A stretch of DNA of 21,270 nucleotides from Pseudomonadota bacterium (GCA_015222595.1 JADFVP010000066.1:1-21270), one strand, 5' to 3'; shown: positions 7,092-15,475, counted from the stretch's first letter. Translations and numbers: made by a program. The notes: generated from the letters alone by a model not told the origin.

Positions 7092-7744
7092 AGATGAAGA
7101 AGAGTTTCGCTACGTTGCTCCTTGGGGTCGTGCTGCTAACGTACGGCTGCACCGAGAGCGCCACAAGGGCAACCGGCGTCTATATGCTCATGGATACATC
7201 CGGGACGTACGCCAAAGAGTTGACCAAGGCGCACTCTATAATCAACTACCTGCTCGGCACGCTCCAGCCCGGAGACTCGCTCGCTGTTGCTCGAATAGAT
7301 TCGGGCTCCTTTTCCGAGAAGGATATAGTCGGCAAGGCGACTTTCAATACGCGCCCCTCTGTGGCGAATAGCCAGAAGCGGCTCTTCGAGAAGAAGGTCA
7401 GCGATTTTGTAAAGAACGCCAAGGGCTCGAGGCATACCGACATAACCGGCGGCATGCTTCAGGCTGTAGAGTACCTGCAAGAGACGGGCGCGGGCAGCAA
7501 GAAGATCTTCATCTTCTCGGACCTGGAAGAGGACCTTAAGAAGGGACACATAAGGGACTTTCCTATGCGGTTCGACGGGGTAAATGTTGTTGCGCTAAAC
7601 GTCACTAAATTGAGGAGCGATAACATCGACCCGCGCGAGTACATGGCACGGCTGGAGGCGTGGCAGAAGAGGGTGGAAGAGGGCGGAGGAACATGGAGGG
7701 TGATAAACGACCTGGAGAGACTAGAGAATATTATGGCCGAATAA
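7088..7744 (+). CDS. VWA-domain lipoprotein
   Basis: The 218-residue protein starts KMKK then a hydrophobic stretch ending LLTYGC, so Cys21 is the likely lipidation site. The Thr and Tyr before Gly-Cys make the lipobox atypical. A von Willebrand A fold follows, with the MIDAS metal site readable as D36-T-S38-G-T40, T117 in RHTDITGG and D145 in IFSDLEED. VWA domains bind partner proteins through a divalent metal. The family normally uses Asp-x-Ser-x-Ser, and Thr replaces the last Ser here. It overlaps the upstream membrane-protein gene by 4 nt (ATGA), with GGGGAGG just before the start. A hairpin terminator follows, so this is a two-gene operon. The ligand is unknown. Confidence 0.85.
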   Translation: MKMKKSFATLLLGVVLLTYGCTESATRATGVYMLMDTSGTYAKELTKAHSIINYLLGTLQPGDSLAVARIDSGSFSEKDIVGKATFNTRPSVANSQKRLFEKKVSDFVKNAKGSRHTDITGGMLQAVEYLQETGAGSKKIFIFSDLEEDLKKGHIRDFPMRFDGVNVVALNVTKLRSDNIDPREYMARLEAWQKRVEEGGGTWRVINDLERLENIMAE

Positions 7745-7767
7745 GTTACATTTAATTATTAAGAGCG

Positions 7768-7800
7768 CACCCTCTCGGATCTTGTCCGAGGGGGTGTTCC
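7768..7800 (+). terminator. Terminator hairpin after the VWA gene
   Basis: CACCCTCTCGGA (7768-7779) pairs with TCCGAGGGGGTG (7785-7796) over 12 bp with one G-U and a 5-nt loop. The downstream T content is weak (TTCC, then ATTTT), so termination may be partial. Confidence 0.55.
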
Positions 7801-7822
7801 ATTTTGTGGCCCCGTCCCTCTC

Positions 7823-7851
7823 TTGACACGCCTCTTTCATAGGTGTATCTT
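7823..7851 (+). promoter_or_regulatory. Sigma-70-type promoter of the M48 protease gene
   Basis: A perfect TTGACA (7823-7828) is separated by 17 bp from TATCTT (7846-7851), which matches 4 of 6 of the -10 consensus. It lies just after the terminator of the VWA operon and about 60 nt before the TTG start at 7915. Confidence 0.65.
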
Positions 7852-7914
7852 CACTCTTAGTTCTTCGGGTAATTTTAGGTCTTTAAATGATGGATACAGA
7901 TTGAGGTTCTTTAT

Positions 7915-8784
7915 TTGAAACTGCTGCCAAGAGGTAAGATACTTTTCTTAATGCTGTTGCTCTTGCTAGAGGCGTGCGCCACCGTGCCGTATACCGAGCG
8001 GAGTCAGTTCATTATGGTCTCTGAGGGCGAAGAGGTGGCCCTCGGTGCGCGCGCCTTTGAAGACGTTAAGGAAAAATCGACCCTTTCAACCGACCCGGCC
8101 CTAAACGTCATGATAGAGCGCGTGGGCAGGCGAATTGCTGCGGCCTCTGCCATTGAGGGTTATGAGTGGGAGTTTATAGTAATTGACGACGAGGCTGTTA
8201 ACGCCTTTGCGCTTCCCGGCGGCAAGGTCGCCTTCTATACCGGTATTTTGCCTCTGTGCGTAGATGAAGCGGGCGTAGCCGTTGTTATGGGTCACGAGGT
8301 AGCGCACGTTATCGCGCGCCACGGGGCAGAGAGGATGTCGCAGGGCCGCGCGCTAGCGATCGGTCAGGCGATACTCTCGGTTGCGCTCTCGACCTCTGCG
8401 CCCGTTACCCGCGAGGTCGTCTCGAGCGCGTACGGCATAGGGGCAAAGGTCGGCGTGATACTGCCCTTCAGCCGGTCGCATGAGTCTGAGGCGGATGAAA
8501 TTGGAGTAACGCTGATGGCGCGCGCGGGTTACGACCCTGCCACAGCCGTACAGTTCTGGACACGCATGGCGAAGAACGGCGAGGGCAAGAGGAAGGCGTC
8601 GGAGCTGCTCTCTACCCATCCGGGAGATGAAGACAGAATAGAAAAGCTGAATGCGTTAATGGCCGAGGCCGAGATTGAGTATCAAAAGAGTCTGGCCGAG
8701 CATCCCGAATACAATAGAGCGCCCGAAAGAATTGTGATGCCGCCCCAGAAACCTAGAGCCGTAAAGAGACCGGGTAAGCAGTAA
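7915..8784 (+). CDS. M48-family metalloprotease lipoprotein (LoiP/YcaL-like)
   Basis: This 289-residue protein is an M48 zinc metalloprotease: HEVAH at 127-131 supplies two zinc ligands and the catalytic Glu, and E192 in SHESEADEIG is the expected third ligand. The N-terminus MKLLPRGK then a Leu-rich stretch and LEAC marks a lipoprotein with Cys21 as the lipidated residue, so it should act in the periplasm on the outer membrane. The start is TTG, chosen because it gives the basic N-region and has GAGG about 8 nt upstream; the next Met would remove the positive charges. It lacks the TPR domain of BepA, so LoiP or YcaL is a closer comparison. Such proteases degrade misfolded envelope proteins. 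It has its own promoter. Confidence 0.9.
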   Translation: MKLLPRGKILFLMLLLLLEACATVPYTERSQFIMVSEGEEVALGARAFEDVKEKSTLSTDPALNVMIERVGRRIAAASAIEGYEWEFIVIDDEAVNAFALPGGKVAFYTGILPLCVDEAGVAVVMGHEVAHVIARHGAERMSQGRALAIGQAILSVALSTSAPVTREVVSSAYGIGAKVGVILPFSRSHESEADEIGVTLMARAGYDPATAVQFWTRMAKNGEGKRKASELLSTHPGDEDRIEKLNALMAEAEIEYQKSLAEHPEYNRAPERIVMPPQKPRAVKRPGKQ

Positions 8785-8816
8785 GGAGCCGAAACTCATT
8801 TGGCAGGCGCCAGCCG

Positions 8817-9113
8817 CTAGCCCATATGGACCGCGAAGGCGGTAAGCTGCTCAGTGGCCTCTATGCCGCGAGTCTCGCCCTTCTTTACAAAGATCATACT
8901 GCCGGCTTTGATCTCTTCTTTTTCGTCCCCGACGGTCATGACCCCTGAGCCGCTGATAATGTAGAAGACGCCTGTGCCGCTCGGATGCGGCGGTATCTTC
9001 TGGCCCGCATTGAGGCAGATAAGGGGCACTTTGTAGTCGGCCCCGGCTCTCAGTATCCGTGGTGCGAATTCATCTGAAAAACCGACCCTGTCGTTTACGT
9101 CTATCAGTTCCAT
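8817..9113 (-). CDS. Small cupin-domain protein
   Basis: The start is ATG at 9113 because GGAGG lies 8 nt upstream. The longer open frame back to 9275 would run through the terminator and into the preceding gene. The 98-residue protein is a single cupin barrel: the first motif reads GQKIPPHPSGTGVFYIISGSG and the second around EIKAGSMIFVKKGETRG. The classical metal ligands (His-x-His, Glu, His) are mostly lost, with only the His in PPHPSG clear, so it may bind a small molecule without acting as a metallo-enzyme. It lies downstream of the nitronate-monooxygenase-like gene on the same strand but after that gene's terminator. It converges with the M48 protease gene, 32 nt away. The ligand is unknown. 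Confidence 0.8.
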   Translation of the reverse strand: MELIDVNDRVGFSDEFAPRILRAGADYKVPLICLNAGQKIPPHPSGTGVFYIISGSGVMTVGDEKEEIKAGSMIFVKKGETRGIEATEQLTAFAVHMG

Positions 9114-9154
9114 TATAAAATCCTCCATTCGGTCTTTAACTGTTTGTATCTCGG

Positions 9155-9184
9155 AAAAAAAAAGGCCGCCCAAAAGGGTGGCTC
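9155..9184 (-). terminator. Terminator between the flavoprotein gene and the cupin gene
   Basis: Read on the minus strand, AGCCACCC and GGGCGGCC pair around a TTTT loop with a central mismatch. A run of nine T follows (A-run at 9155-9163 on the plus strand). It lies about 75 nt after the flavoprotein stop and before the cupin start. Confidence 0.7.
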
Positions 9185-9258
9185 TATTTTTGATGCGTGT
9201 CTCGGCCTGGGACTGATGAGCGCTTAGGCCCCAGCCGGTACTCCTCCCGCAACCCCTC

Positions 9259-10680
9259 CTACCCAACGATCTCATCGATCACGTCTTGTGCGGTGTAGCC
9301 CTTGCGGCCCTCTTTTATGAAACGGCCTATCTGTTCCAGGTCGAGCCCGGTGGTTATAAAAGGCAGCTCTATGTAACCGTTGCGCTGCCTTTGCGCGAGC
9401 CCGATATTCGACATAAGGCCGTTACAGAGGCACTTGCGCCCAACGGTCTCCTGTTCGGCCCCGCCCTTCTTGACGTAGGCCTCCACTGGTTCCGAAGGAC
9501 ACCTGTACCCGACCGAGCCGTCTTCTCTCTTGTAGAGATGCCTCAGGTAACCGAGGTCGCAGATACGCTTTCTGTTGGCGTACTCGCTCTCTTCCGAGAC
9601 GGTTCCAGCAAGACGCGCTACCTTAAAGGGGTAGCCTGTAGGCGAGGCCTTGGGGTCGGTAAATATCTCTACCGTTCCGTCTATTGCCTGAGCTACCAGC
9701 GCCTCCTTCAGGTTACTGGCAAGACCCGACTCTGCACAGAAGGCGAAAGCAGTACCGGTCTGAATGCCGGCGGCACCCACAGCTTGCGCCTCTTTGAGCC
9801 CGTCGTGCGTACCGTAACCCCCTGCGAGCCAGAAGGGCAGGCCTGTAGATTTTATCTTTTCAATATTGAGTTCGTCTTTCGGTCCGTAGATCGGCTCGCC
9901 TTTTTCGTTCAGTTTCATCTTCCCTCTCGGGGATGCGTTATGACCGCCGGCCTCGGGTTTCTCGATAACAAAGCCGTTGACTTTGCCGGTCGATCTTTTT
10001 GTTAATGTCAACGCAAGCACAGAGGAGGCGATTATCGCAAGAAACATGGGGCGCGTGATCTCAAGGCCGGTCAATTTTCCGTTGAAGTGGGCAGAGGGGT
10101 CGAAGTGTGCTGCAAAGCCTTCGCCGGGTTCGGCTCCCTCTACGTCGAGGCTCATCTTTACCGCCTTGTGGTTGGCGAGCAAGTCGAGAATGCCAGGAAC
10201 CTCTATAGGTATTCCGGCACCCACCAGCACGTACTCAACTCCGGCAAGCATGGCGCCGTAGAGCGAGTAGATGTTTGGAAGCTGGATCTTCTCAAGGTAA
10301 TTTATACCGATCAAGCCCGAGTGTCCCTCTTTGGCGAGAAAGACTTCGCAGAAGTTGGCGATTACGGTAAGTTCAATAAGCTCGTCCGATGGGTCGATGG
10401 TAAAGACAGGTATGGACTTGAAGGGCTCATCGTCTTTCTTGCCGCCCTCCACAAAGTACTTTTCAAGTATCCTGTTGGCTGCGTCTGAATCGGGAAAATG
10501 GCTGAGCGCTCTTCTAAAGTGGCCACCGGTGTCGCCGACCTGCAAGAACCGGGCTAAGACAAGGTCGAGGGCCGTACCGGAGACGACACCGAGGTGTCCT
10601 GCTTTGGCCACGCTTTTGGCAAGTGGCCATCCGGAGATGCTGGCTCCCATTCCGCCTTGAATTAAGAGAGGAAGATTCAA
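9259..10680 (-). CDS. Nitronate monooxygenase-like FMN oxidoreductase, long form
   Basis: The 473-residue protein has the TIM-barrel signatures of the 2-nitropropane dioxygenase/nitronate monooxygenase/FabK group. They are IQGGMG at residues 7-12, EAGGH at 243-247 (His in the usual active-site position), and the FMN-phosphate segments LAGGYG (286-291) and VGAAGIQTGTAF (301-312). It is about 100 residues longer than classical members. The extra C-terminal part carries C374, C394, C417 and C419 (YRCPSEP and RKCLCNGL), a possible metal site. The start is TTG, since a stop lies just upstream in frame and the family motif begins at residue 7. The substrate is unknown. Nitronate is only the family name, and an enoyl reductase-type activity is equally possible. 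Confidence 0.85.
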   Translation of the reverse strand: MNLPLLIQGGMGASISGWPLAKSVAKAGHLGVVSGTALDLVLARFLQVGDTGGHFRRALSHFPDSDAANRILEKYFVEGGKKDDEPFKSIPVFTIDPSDELIELTVIANFCEVFLAKEGHSGLIGINYLEKIQLPNIYSLYGAMLAGVEYVLVGAGIPIEVPGILDLLANHKAVKMSLDVEGAEPGEGFAAHFDPSAHFNGKLTGLEITRPMFLAIIASSVLALTLTKRSTGKVNGFVIEKPEAGGHNASPRGKMKLNEKGEPIYGPKDELNIEKIKSTGLPFWLAGGYGTHDGLKEAQAVGAAGIQTGTAFAFCAESGLASNLKEALVAQAIDGTVEIFTDPKASPTGYPFKVARLAGTVSEESEYANRKRICDLGYLRHLYKREDGSVGYRCPSEPVEAYVKKGGAEQETVGRKCLCNGLMSNIGLAQRQRNGYIELPFITTGLDLEQIGRFIKEGRKGYTAQDVIDEIVG

Positions 10681-10930
10681 AAACTAATACCTTTACTAAA
10701 ATGATCGACCGGTGCCGAAGAGCGGGCTCAAAAGCCATATCGGGAAAAGTCGAGCTTGCACCCAACAAAGTTGATGTCTGTAATCACGCAGTATATCAAA
10801 AGAACCTATGGAATTAAACAATATTTTTTTTGCGATCCGAGAGGGGCAGGCAGGGGGCTGTCCAGGCAGATTAATATGTGAAAAACGCATTTCCAGAAGA
10901 AGTTCCGGTTATAGGTATGGGGACGCAAAT

Positions 10931-10958
10931 AAGGGGCTACCTGAAAAGGTAACCCCTT
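10931..10958 (-). terminator. Hairpin downstream of tmRNA, likely terminator
   Basis: On the minus strand AAGGGGTTACCT pairs with AGGTAGCCCCTT over 12 bp with one G-U and a 4-nt loop. Only a short ATTT follows. It lies 18 nt beyond the tmRNA 3' end. Confidence 0.5.
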
Positions 10959-10976
10959 AATGCTATTAAAAAAATT

Positions 10977-11328
10977 TGGTGGAGGCGGTGGGAATCGAAC
11001 CCACGTCCGGAAACGCCTACATTCAGGCATCTACATACTTAGTCTATGGAAGTTTTCTCGCCCTCTTGCATCCCACAGACAAACTACAAGAGCGCCAGTC
11101 CGGTTGATTTTCGCCATGAGGGTACTTCGGACAGAGCCCCTTAGGCTATCCTGCTAGTAGTCGTCCCGTAAAACCCGCAGGAGTGGTCCCACAGGACGCT
11201 AGCCGTGATTAAGCGGCTAGTGCGTAGTTATAGTCGTCTGCGACTATAGTTTTCTACCTGGTTAACGAGTAGTAGGCCTCGGTATGCTTCCTGAGTTTCG
11301 GTCCGTCCCGTCGAAGCCGGTCGCCCCC
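10977..11328 (-). ncRNA. ssrA: tmRNA (transfer-messenger RNA)
   Basis: Read on the minus strand it begins GGGGGCGACCGGCTTCGACG and ends with the T-arm GTTCGATTCCCACCGCC and an encoded CCA. The acceptor stem GGGGGCG pairs with CGCCTCC (one G-U), so the ends are firm and the length is 352 nt. The tag reading frame starts at GCA (11241-11239) after the conserved ACTATAGTC and reads ADDYNYALAA, then TAA at 11211-11209. The LAA end is the usual degradation signal for ClpXP-type proteases. tmRNA with SmpB rescues stalled ribosomes. Its partner smpB lies 86 nt upstream on the same strand. Confidence 0.97.
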
Positions 11329-11372
11329 AAACTTTTTTATATTCGATTGTCAAAGAGTTCTCATACTTTACT

Positions 11373-11401
11373 ATTATAACATAACCGGAGGTTTGCCACA
11401 A
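11373..11401 (-). promoter_or_regulatory. Promoter of tmRNA (extended -10)
   Basis: On the minus strand TTGTGG (11401-11396) is separated by 17 bp from TATAAT (11378-11373), with TGT directly before the -10 as an extended element. A start near 11366 would give a short 5' extension to be removed by RNase P before the mature end at 11328. Confidence 0.6.
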
Positions 11402-11413
11402 CCAGTGCGCCCG

Positions 11414-11875
11414 TTACTCCTTGTTGCGTTCTCTGAGGGCGCGGGCCATATCGCGGTCCAGATCCTTTTTCTTTATCGTCTCGCGTTTGTCATATAGCTT
11501 CTTTCCCTTTGCGAGGCCAATTTCAATCTTGGCGCGCCCACCCTTGAAGTACATCTTTGTCGGCACGAGGGTAATGCCCTTTTCGCGTGTCTTTCCTGTT
11601 AGCCTCTTAATCTCCTTTTTGTGGAGCAGTAGCTTGCGCGTACGGCGCGGCTCTGTCTCCTTGAAGGAGTCGGCCTTTGTGTACGGGCTTATATGCGCGC
11701 TGAAAAGAAAGATCTCCTCGCCGATTATTCTTGCGTACGAGTCTCTAATATTCGCTTTGCCCTCTCGTAGAGACTTTACCTCATTGCCTTCGAGTACGAG
11801 CCCGGCCTCAATGGTCTCGTCGATATGGTAGTCGTGGAAGGCCTTTTTATTCTGGCAAATCATCTTGATACTCAA
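11414..11875 (-). CDS. smpB: SsrA-binding protein SmpB
   Basis: SmpB binds the tRNA-like part of tmRNA and carries it to stalled ribosomes. The 153-residue protein matches the family throughout: KAFHDYHIDE, EAGLVLEGNEVKSLREG, the lysine-rich LLLHKKEI, and GLAKGKKLYDKRETIKKKD near the end. The basic C-terminal tail (RALRERNKE) is the element that enters the mRNA channel. The start is TTG at 11875, one base after the stop of the rseC-like gene, with AGGGTGG about 7 nt upstream. An ATG four codons later is possible. The order rseC-like, smpB, ssrA on one strand puts both trans-translation partners together. Confidence 0.96.
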   Translation of the reverse strand: MSIKMICQNKKAFHDYHIDETIEAGLVLEGNEVKSLREGKANIRDSYARIIGEEIFLFSAHISPYTKADSFKETEPRRTRKLLLHKKEIKRLTGKTREKGITLVPTKMYFKGGRAKIEIGLAKGKKLYDKRETIKKKDLDRDMARALRERNKE

Positions 11876-11876
11876 G

Positions 11877-12305
11877 TTATACCACCCTGAGTATCTGGGG
11901 CTTGTATGCGCCGTTTGCCGCCGTTATGCGAGAGTAGAGTTTAAGACCGGTGAATGCGAGAGTAAGAAAGAGTATGCCGAAGAGTCCGGTAACGAGGTCC
12001 GGGTTAGCGCCGGGCCAGAAGTGCGGCGCGGCGTATGTGCCGATAACGACACCGGCAATGAAGGCGATAATCGGCATAAGGTAGAGCATGACCCCTGCCT
12101 TGATAATGGAGCCCGCATCTACGGAGTACATTACCTGGTCGCCTACTTTTGCTCCAATACAGTTTTCCGCCTCTAACAGCATCTCTGTCTCGGAGATGCT
12201 GGCGCAACTTTTTTTTGCCGAGCACGAGTCGCAAGACCCGGACTTGCTGGCCTTTATTGTTGCTACAGAGCCAGAGACTTCAACTATTACGCCTACCTCT
12301 TCCAT
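11877..12305 (-). CDS. rseC: SoxR-reducing system protein RseC/MucC family
   Basis: The 142-residue protein has the N-terminal Cys cluster typical of RseC, here C25-x2-C28-x5-C34 with a further C49, followed by two transmembrane helices at about 70-90 and 103-123. Known RseC proteins are inner-membrane proteins that act with the Rnf/Rsx electron-transport complex to keep SoxR reduced, or modulate the sigma-E response. No rsx, soxR or rpoE gene is visible here, so the exact role is open. There is no clear ribosome site. A promoter at 12312-12340 would start transcription at or very near the ATG, which suggests a leaderless message. The stop lies 1 nt before the smpB start, so smpB is co-transcribed. 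Confidence 0.85.
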   Translation of the reverse strand: MEEVGVIVEVSGSVATIKASKSGSCDSCSAKKSCASISETEMLLEAENCIGAKVGDQVMYSVDAGSIIKAGVMLYLMPIIAFIAGVVIGTYAAPHFWPGANPDLVTGLFGILFLTLAFTGLKLYSRITAANGAYKPQILRVV

Positions 12306-12311
12306 ATATTA

Positions 12312-12340
12312 ATCGTAGCAGAGATGCTCCCTTTATTCAA
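12312..12340 (-). promoter_or_regulatory. Candidate promoter of the rseC-smpB unit
   Basis: On the minus strand TTGAAT (12340-12335) and TACGAT (12317-12312) are separated by 17 bp, each matching 4 of 6 consensus bases. The -10 ends six bases before the rseC ATG. Confidence 0.45.
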
Positions 12341-12374
12341 GCTGTCCACTTGGGTCCGTAGTGGTTTTAGTACG

Positions 12375-12414
12375 AAAAAAGAGAAGGCCGCTGCCTTACG
12401 GCAGCGGCCTTCTC
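12375..12414 (-). terminator. Strong terminator of the chemoreceptor gene
   Basis: A perfect 15-bp stem is formed by GAGAAGGCCGCTGCC (12381-12395) and its complement at 12400-12414 with a 4-nt loop. On the minus strand it is followed by six T (A-run 12375-12380). It lies 26 nt after the chemoreceptor stop codon. Confidence 0.9.
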
Positions 12415-12440
12415 AAGGGGGTGGTACTTGTTTACAACGT

Positions 12441-14840
12441 TTATACGGCTCTTAGGTGCGATCCATCTGAGTGATCCAGTTGATTATGCCCTTCATCGTT
12501 GTGATGGGTGGTGTCGGATGTTCTGGCGTCACGGTTACCCGATACGGTAAACATCTCTACCTTGGACTTCAGTCCCGCAGCGAGTTCTGCGATCTCGTGA
12601 CTCGCACTTGCAACTTCTTGTGCGCTTGCCGAGGTCTGCGTTACTACAGCCGATACGCTCTCTATATCGCTGCTGATCTGTTCGGTGGCAGCCGATTGCT
12701 CTTCTACCGCCGTGGAGACCTGATGGATCATGTTCTTGACCACATCGACCTTTTCGAGTATCCCGGTGAGCGACTCTCCTGCCTCAGAGGCAAGCTGTAC
12801 TCCGCTCTCGACCACTTCCACTTCGTTCTCCATGGAGGTAATCGCCTTGCCGGTCTCGGACTGCATGCCTTTGATCATGCTGCCGATCTCTTTGGTCGCG
12901 GTCATTGTTTTCTCTGCGAGTTTTCTTACCTCGTCTGCGACTACTGCGAAACCGCGTCCCTGCTCTCCTGCTCTTGCCGCCTCAATTGCAGCGTTCAAGG
13001 CAAGCAGGTTGGTCTGGTCTGCTATGTCGTCGATGACGTTGATGATGTTGCCGATCTCCTGAGACTTGCCACCGAGCGTGGAGATTATCTCACTCGACTC
13101 TTTTGCGGTCTCAGAGATACCGTTCATGCTGGAAATCGTCTGGTCTACAATGTTACCGCCTGTGGTGGCTACATCGTTTGCAGAGTTGGCAGCGTCAGCC
13201 GCTCCGGATATGTTCTGTGAGATTTCCACGATAGTTGCGGTCATCTCCTGTGAAGCGGTAGAGACCTGTGCCGCTCTCGAACTCTGCTCCTTGGTTCCGC
13301 TTGCTATCTGTACGGCGGAGGCGCTGAGTTCTTCAGAGGCGCTGGCAAGGTGCTCGCCGGAGGTGTGGATATCTCCGATAATATCGTGGAACTTGGTGAT
13401 CATCTTATTGAAGGTCGTACCCATCTGACCGGTCTCATCCTGTGAGGTGACCTCTACGCTGAGGGTAAGGTTTCCGGTCTCTTCGATCTCGGCCATGGTG
13501 TCCTTGAGGGCTATTATAGGCTTGGAGATCATGCGTGCAACTCCGAGGCCTACGAGGCAGACAATTGCGCCGATAACGATGAAGAGAACAGCTACGACCT
13601 TCTTGAGCGCACTCAGGGAGGCGAAGGCCTCTGCCTCGTCTATCTCAGCAAGGATTCCCCATTTGAGTCCGAGGATTTCAACAGGTGAGTAGGCGCTGAG
13701 CACCGGTACGTCCCTGTAGTCTCTGATTATTTCGGCTCCGGTCTGTCCCCTGAGAGCGTTGTTCGAGGCTATGGAGTCGATTTCGTGAAGACCTACTGAA
13801 GAGTTGAGCTTCTCGATGGTGCCTATGGTCTTTGCGCTTGCGCCAGAGTCCTTGAGTGCAGCCATGTATCCGGCCTTATCCTCTATAAGGAAACGGGAGT
13901 CGTTTATAAGCTTGCTGTCTGAGTCTACTATGTAGGTCTCACCCGAAGCGCCGAGACCTACGTCGGCCCACTTCTGGTTGGAGGTCATAACTGAATTGAT
14001 CTTGTCAATAGGCATCTGGAAGACGAGCACACCGACAAGTTCGCTGCCGTCGAAGACCGGCGAGCTTATGAAGGAGGCCGGCGCCGTGTAGGACGGTACG
14101 TACGGGGCAAAGTCGTTGAGGATGGCTGTGCCGCTTCTTAAGGAGAGGCCTGATTTGAAGGCGTCTCCGAGTCCTGAGTTGGAATGCGCGCCGTTACGGA
14201 GGTTGGTGGCGTAGTCGACCTCTTTAAAGACCGAGTAGACCACGTCGCCGCTCTTGGCGTCAACCAGGAAGACATCGTAGAAACCGAAGTTCTCCAGGAA
14301 GGTGTTGAAGGCTGGATGGTACTTTCCGTGAGCCTCGCTGTATGCGGAGCCGTCGTTGGCCTTCTCCAGGCTGTTCTTGCTGCCGAGTGCGGCGCGGTTG
14401 TTGGCCATGTAGTGGTACTGCGCGATAATGCCGGCCTCTGAGGTCGGTGCAAGGCTGCCGACGTTTACGTTCTCGTCTGTTTTGCCATTAAGGGTTCCGG
14501 CGTAGTCGCTTGTGTAGTACCGGTCTACCGTGTTCTTAAAGCCGGCAAGCTCGGTGTCGGTCGCCTCAAGCTCACCGAATGTGCTGGCAAACTCCTTTGC
14601 TGCGGCTACAGTCTGGGAATCAGCGGCCATTGTTATGACCTGCTGTTCGATAGTTTCGAAGTAGTTGGTTATCTCGGACTTCTTGCCCTCTCTAATAGAG
14701 ACCATCTGGTTGAAGGCCGAAGCCGAGAGTGCCTTGCTCGAACTGCTGTACGCTACGTAGAGCGCAATAGACATAGGCACAAGACCTACGACTAAAAAGA
14801 GTACTATCAGCTTTGCGCTTATTTTCATGTTTTTGAACAT
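12441..14840 (-). CDS. Methyl-accepting chemotaxis protein with periplasmic Cache-like sensor
   Basis: The start is placed at ATG 14840 ([10 protein letters not shown]), with AGGTGG upstream; the open frame extends 26 codons further but without a ribosome site. The 799-residue protein has TM1 at about 11-31, a long periplasmic sensor (32-414), TM2 at 415-437, a HAMP domain (438-490) and a signalling coiled coil to about 760. The sensor looks like a double Cache fold, with [18 protein letters not shown] and [18 protein letters not shown] as landmarks. The conserved hairpin tip is [20 protein letters not shown] through [18 protein letters not shown] (607-645), where CheA and CheW dock. The C-terminus lacks a CheR-binding pentapeptide and instead has a His/Asp-rich tail. 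The ligand is unknown. No che genes are in the window, so this is a stand-alone receptor. A strong terminator follows. Confidence 0.95.
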   Translation of the reverse strand: MFKNMKISAKLIVLFLVVGLVPMSIALYVAYSSSSKALSASAFNQMVSIREGKKSEITNYFETIEQQVITMAADSQTVAAAKEFASTFGELEATDTELAGFKNTVDRYYTSDYAGTLNGKTDENVNVGSLAPTSEAGIIAQYHYMANNRAALGSKNSLEKANDGSAYSEAHGKYHPAFNTFLENFGFYDVFLVDAKSGDVVYSVFKEVDYATNLRNGAHSNSGLGDAFKSGLSLRSGTAILNDFAPYVPSYTAPASFISSPVFDGSELVGVLVFQMPIDKINSVMTSNQKWADVGLGASGETYIVDSDSKLINDSRFLIEDKAGYMAALKDSGASAKTIGTIEKLNSSVGLHEIDSIASNNALRGQTGAEIIRDYRDVPVLSAYSPVEILGLKWGILAEIDEAEAFASLSALKKVVAVLFIVIGAIVCLVGLGVARMISKPIIALKDTMAEIEETGNLTLSVEVTSQDETGQMGTTFNKMITKFHDIIGDIHTSGEHLASASEELSASAVQIASGTKEQSSRAAQVSTASQEMTATIVEISQNISGAADAANSANDVATTGGNIVDQTISSMNGISETAKESSEIISTLGGKSQEIGNIINVIDDIADQTNLLALNAAIEAARAGEQGRGFAVVADEVRKLAEKTMTATKEIGSMIKGMQSETGKAITSMENEVEVVESGVQLASEAGESLTGILEKVDVVKNMIHQVSTAVEEQSAATEQISSDIESVSAVVTQTSASAQEVASASHEIAELAAGLKSKVEMFTVSGNRDARTSDTTHHNDEGHNQLDHSDGSHLRAV

Positions 14841-15475
14841 CGTCGTCCACCCACCTTTTTTTGTTGTGAAGTTCTGTTCAACCTGCCACACAGCAGATAT
14901 TTCTCGAACAGTCCTCATTTTACAACTGACTAGTTAATTCACGTACTATATTTAAGAAGTCGCCTGCATTCGAAAGATACTTTTTGCCTGTGTATCACTA
15001 AGTGCAGTATCAACGGTACAAAGAGTAGGAGCCTTTCGCTTGTATGTTGTTTCTGGTGCTATATGTAATTGTTTCGTTTTTGAATGCTCTGTTCTGTCTC
15101 TACCCGATATTTAAAAAAATTAACAAGGTCTGAGCGGTTTTGTTGCAAAAGGGTGAAGCCTTATAATTAATTGGTTTCTCTGCTTACACTTAACTTATCG
15201 GAACTAGGCAAAAGTTCTTAATAGTCATGTTGGTCTATTTTGGCCTGTCCAAAGGATGATGTTAGTTATCCACACATGTATTGATGCGCCTCTTGAGTGT
15301 GGAGTTAAGCCCACAGGCTTTGGCTCTACTCCGGGAGCTGAAGTACGGGGGTGCGTTAGCCCCGGTAATTACTTTCGCGATCAAAGCTGATTCGTGATAG
15401 GTTGAGAGAAGTTTAATACTGGTTGAAGAGCAGCAGATTGGCTGATTATTTTATAAATATCAAAGGGTTAGTGAT
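14841..15475. other. Long intergenic region between the chemoreceptor and rsmB (635 bp)
   Basis: No gene was supported on either strand. It contains the divergent promoters for the chemoreceptor (minus) and rsmB (plus), neither sharply defined. A perfect -10 hexamer TATAAT occurs on the plus strand at 15162-15167 without a good -35. A consensus DnaA box TTATCCACA lies at 15266-15274, and three hairpins in a row lie at 15301-15397. Confidence 0.6.
15301..15397 (+). ncRNA. Structured leader or small RNA candidate upstream of rsmB
   Basis: Three neighbouring hairpins are visible. The first has GGAGT (15301-15305) pairing with ACTCC (15328-15332), enclosing AAGCC-CACA-GGCTT. The second has AAGTA and CGGGG (15341-15350) pairing with CCCCG (15360-15364) and TACTT (15370-15374). 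The third has TCGCGATCA (15375-15383) pairing with TGAT-T-CGTGA (15388-15397) with one bulge. TGTGG (15298-15302) can also pair with CCACA (15311-15315), which would break the first hairpin. No known riboswitch or RNA family was recognised, and no T-run follows. Confidence 0.4.

Noticed and set aside
9114..9275. N-terminal extension of the cupin protein
   Set aside because: It would be translated through a transcription terminator and overlap the flavoprotein gene. A GGAGG directly before ATG 9113 marks the real start.
11348..11353. TTGACA on the minus strand upstream of tmRNA as its -35
   Set aside because: The matching -10 would fall inside or at the mature 5' end and has no consensus. TATAAT at 11373-11378 with extended TG fits better.
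14841..14918. 26-codon N-terminal extension of the chemoreceptor
   Set aside because: The extension lacks a ribosome site and precedes a normal TM1; ATG 14840 has AGGTGG upstream.
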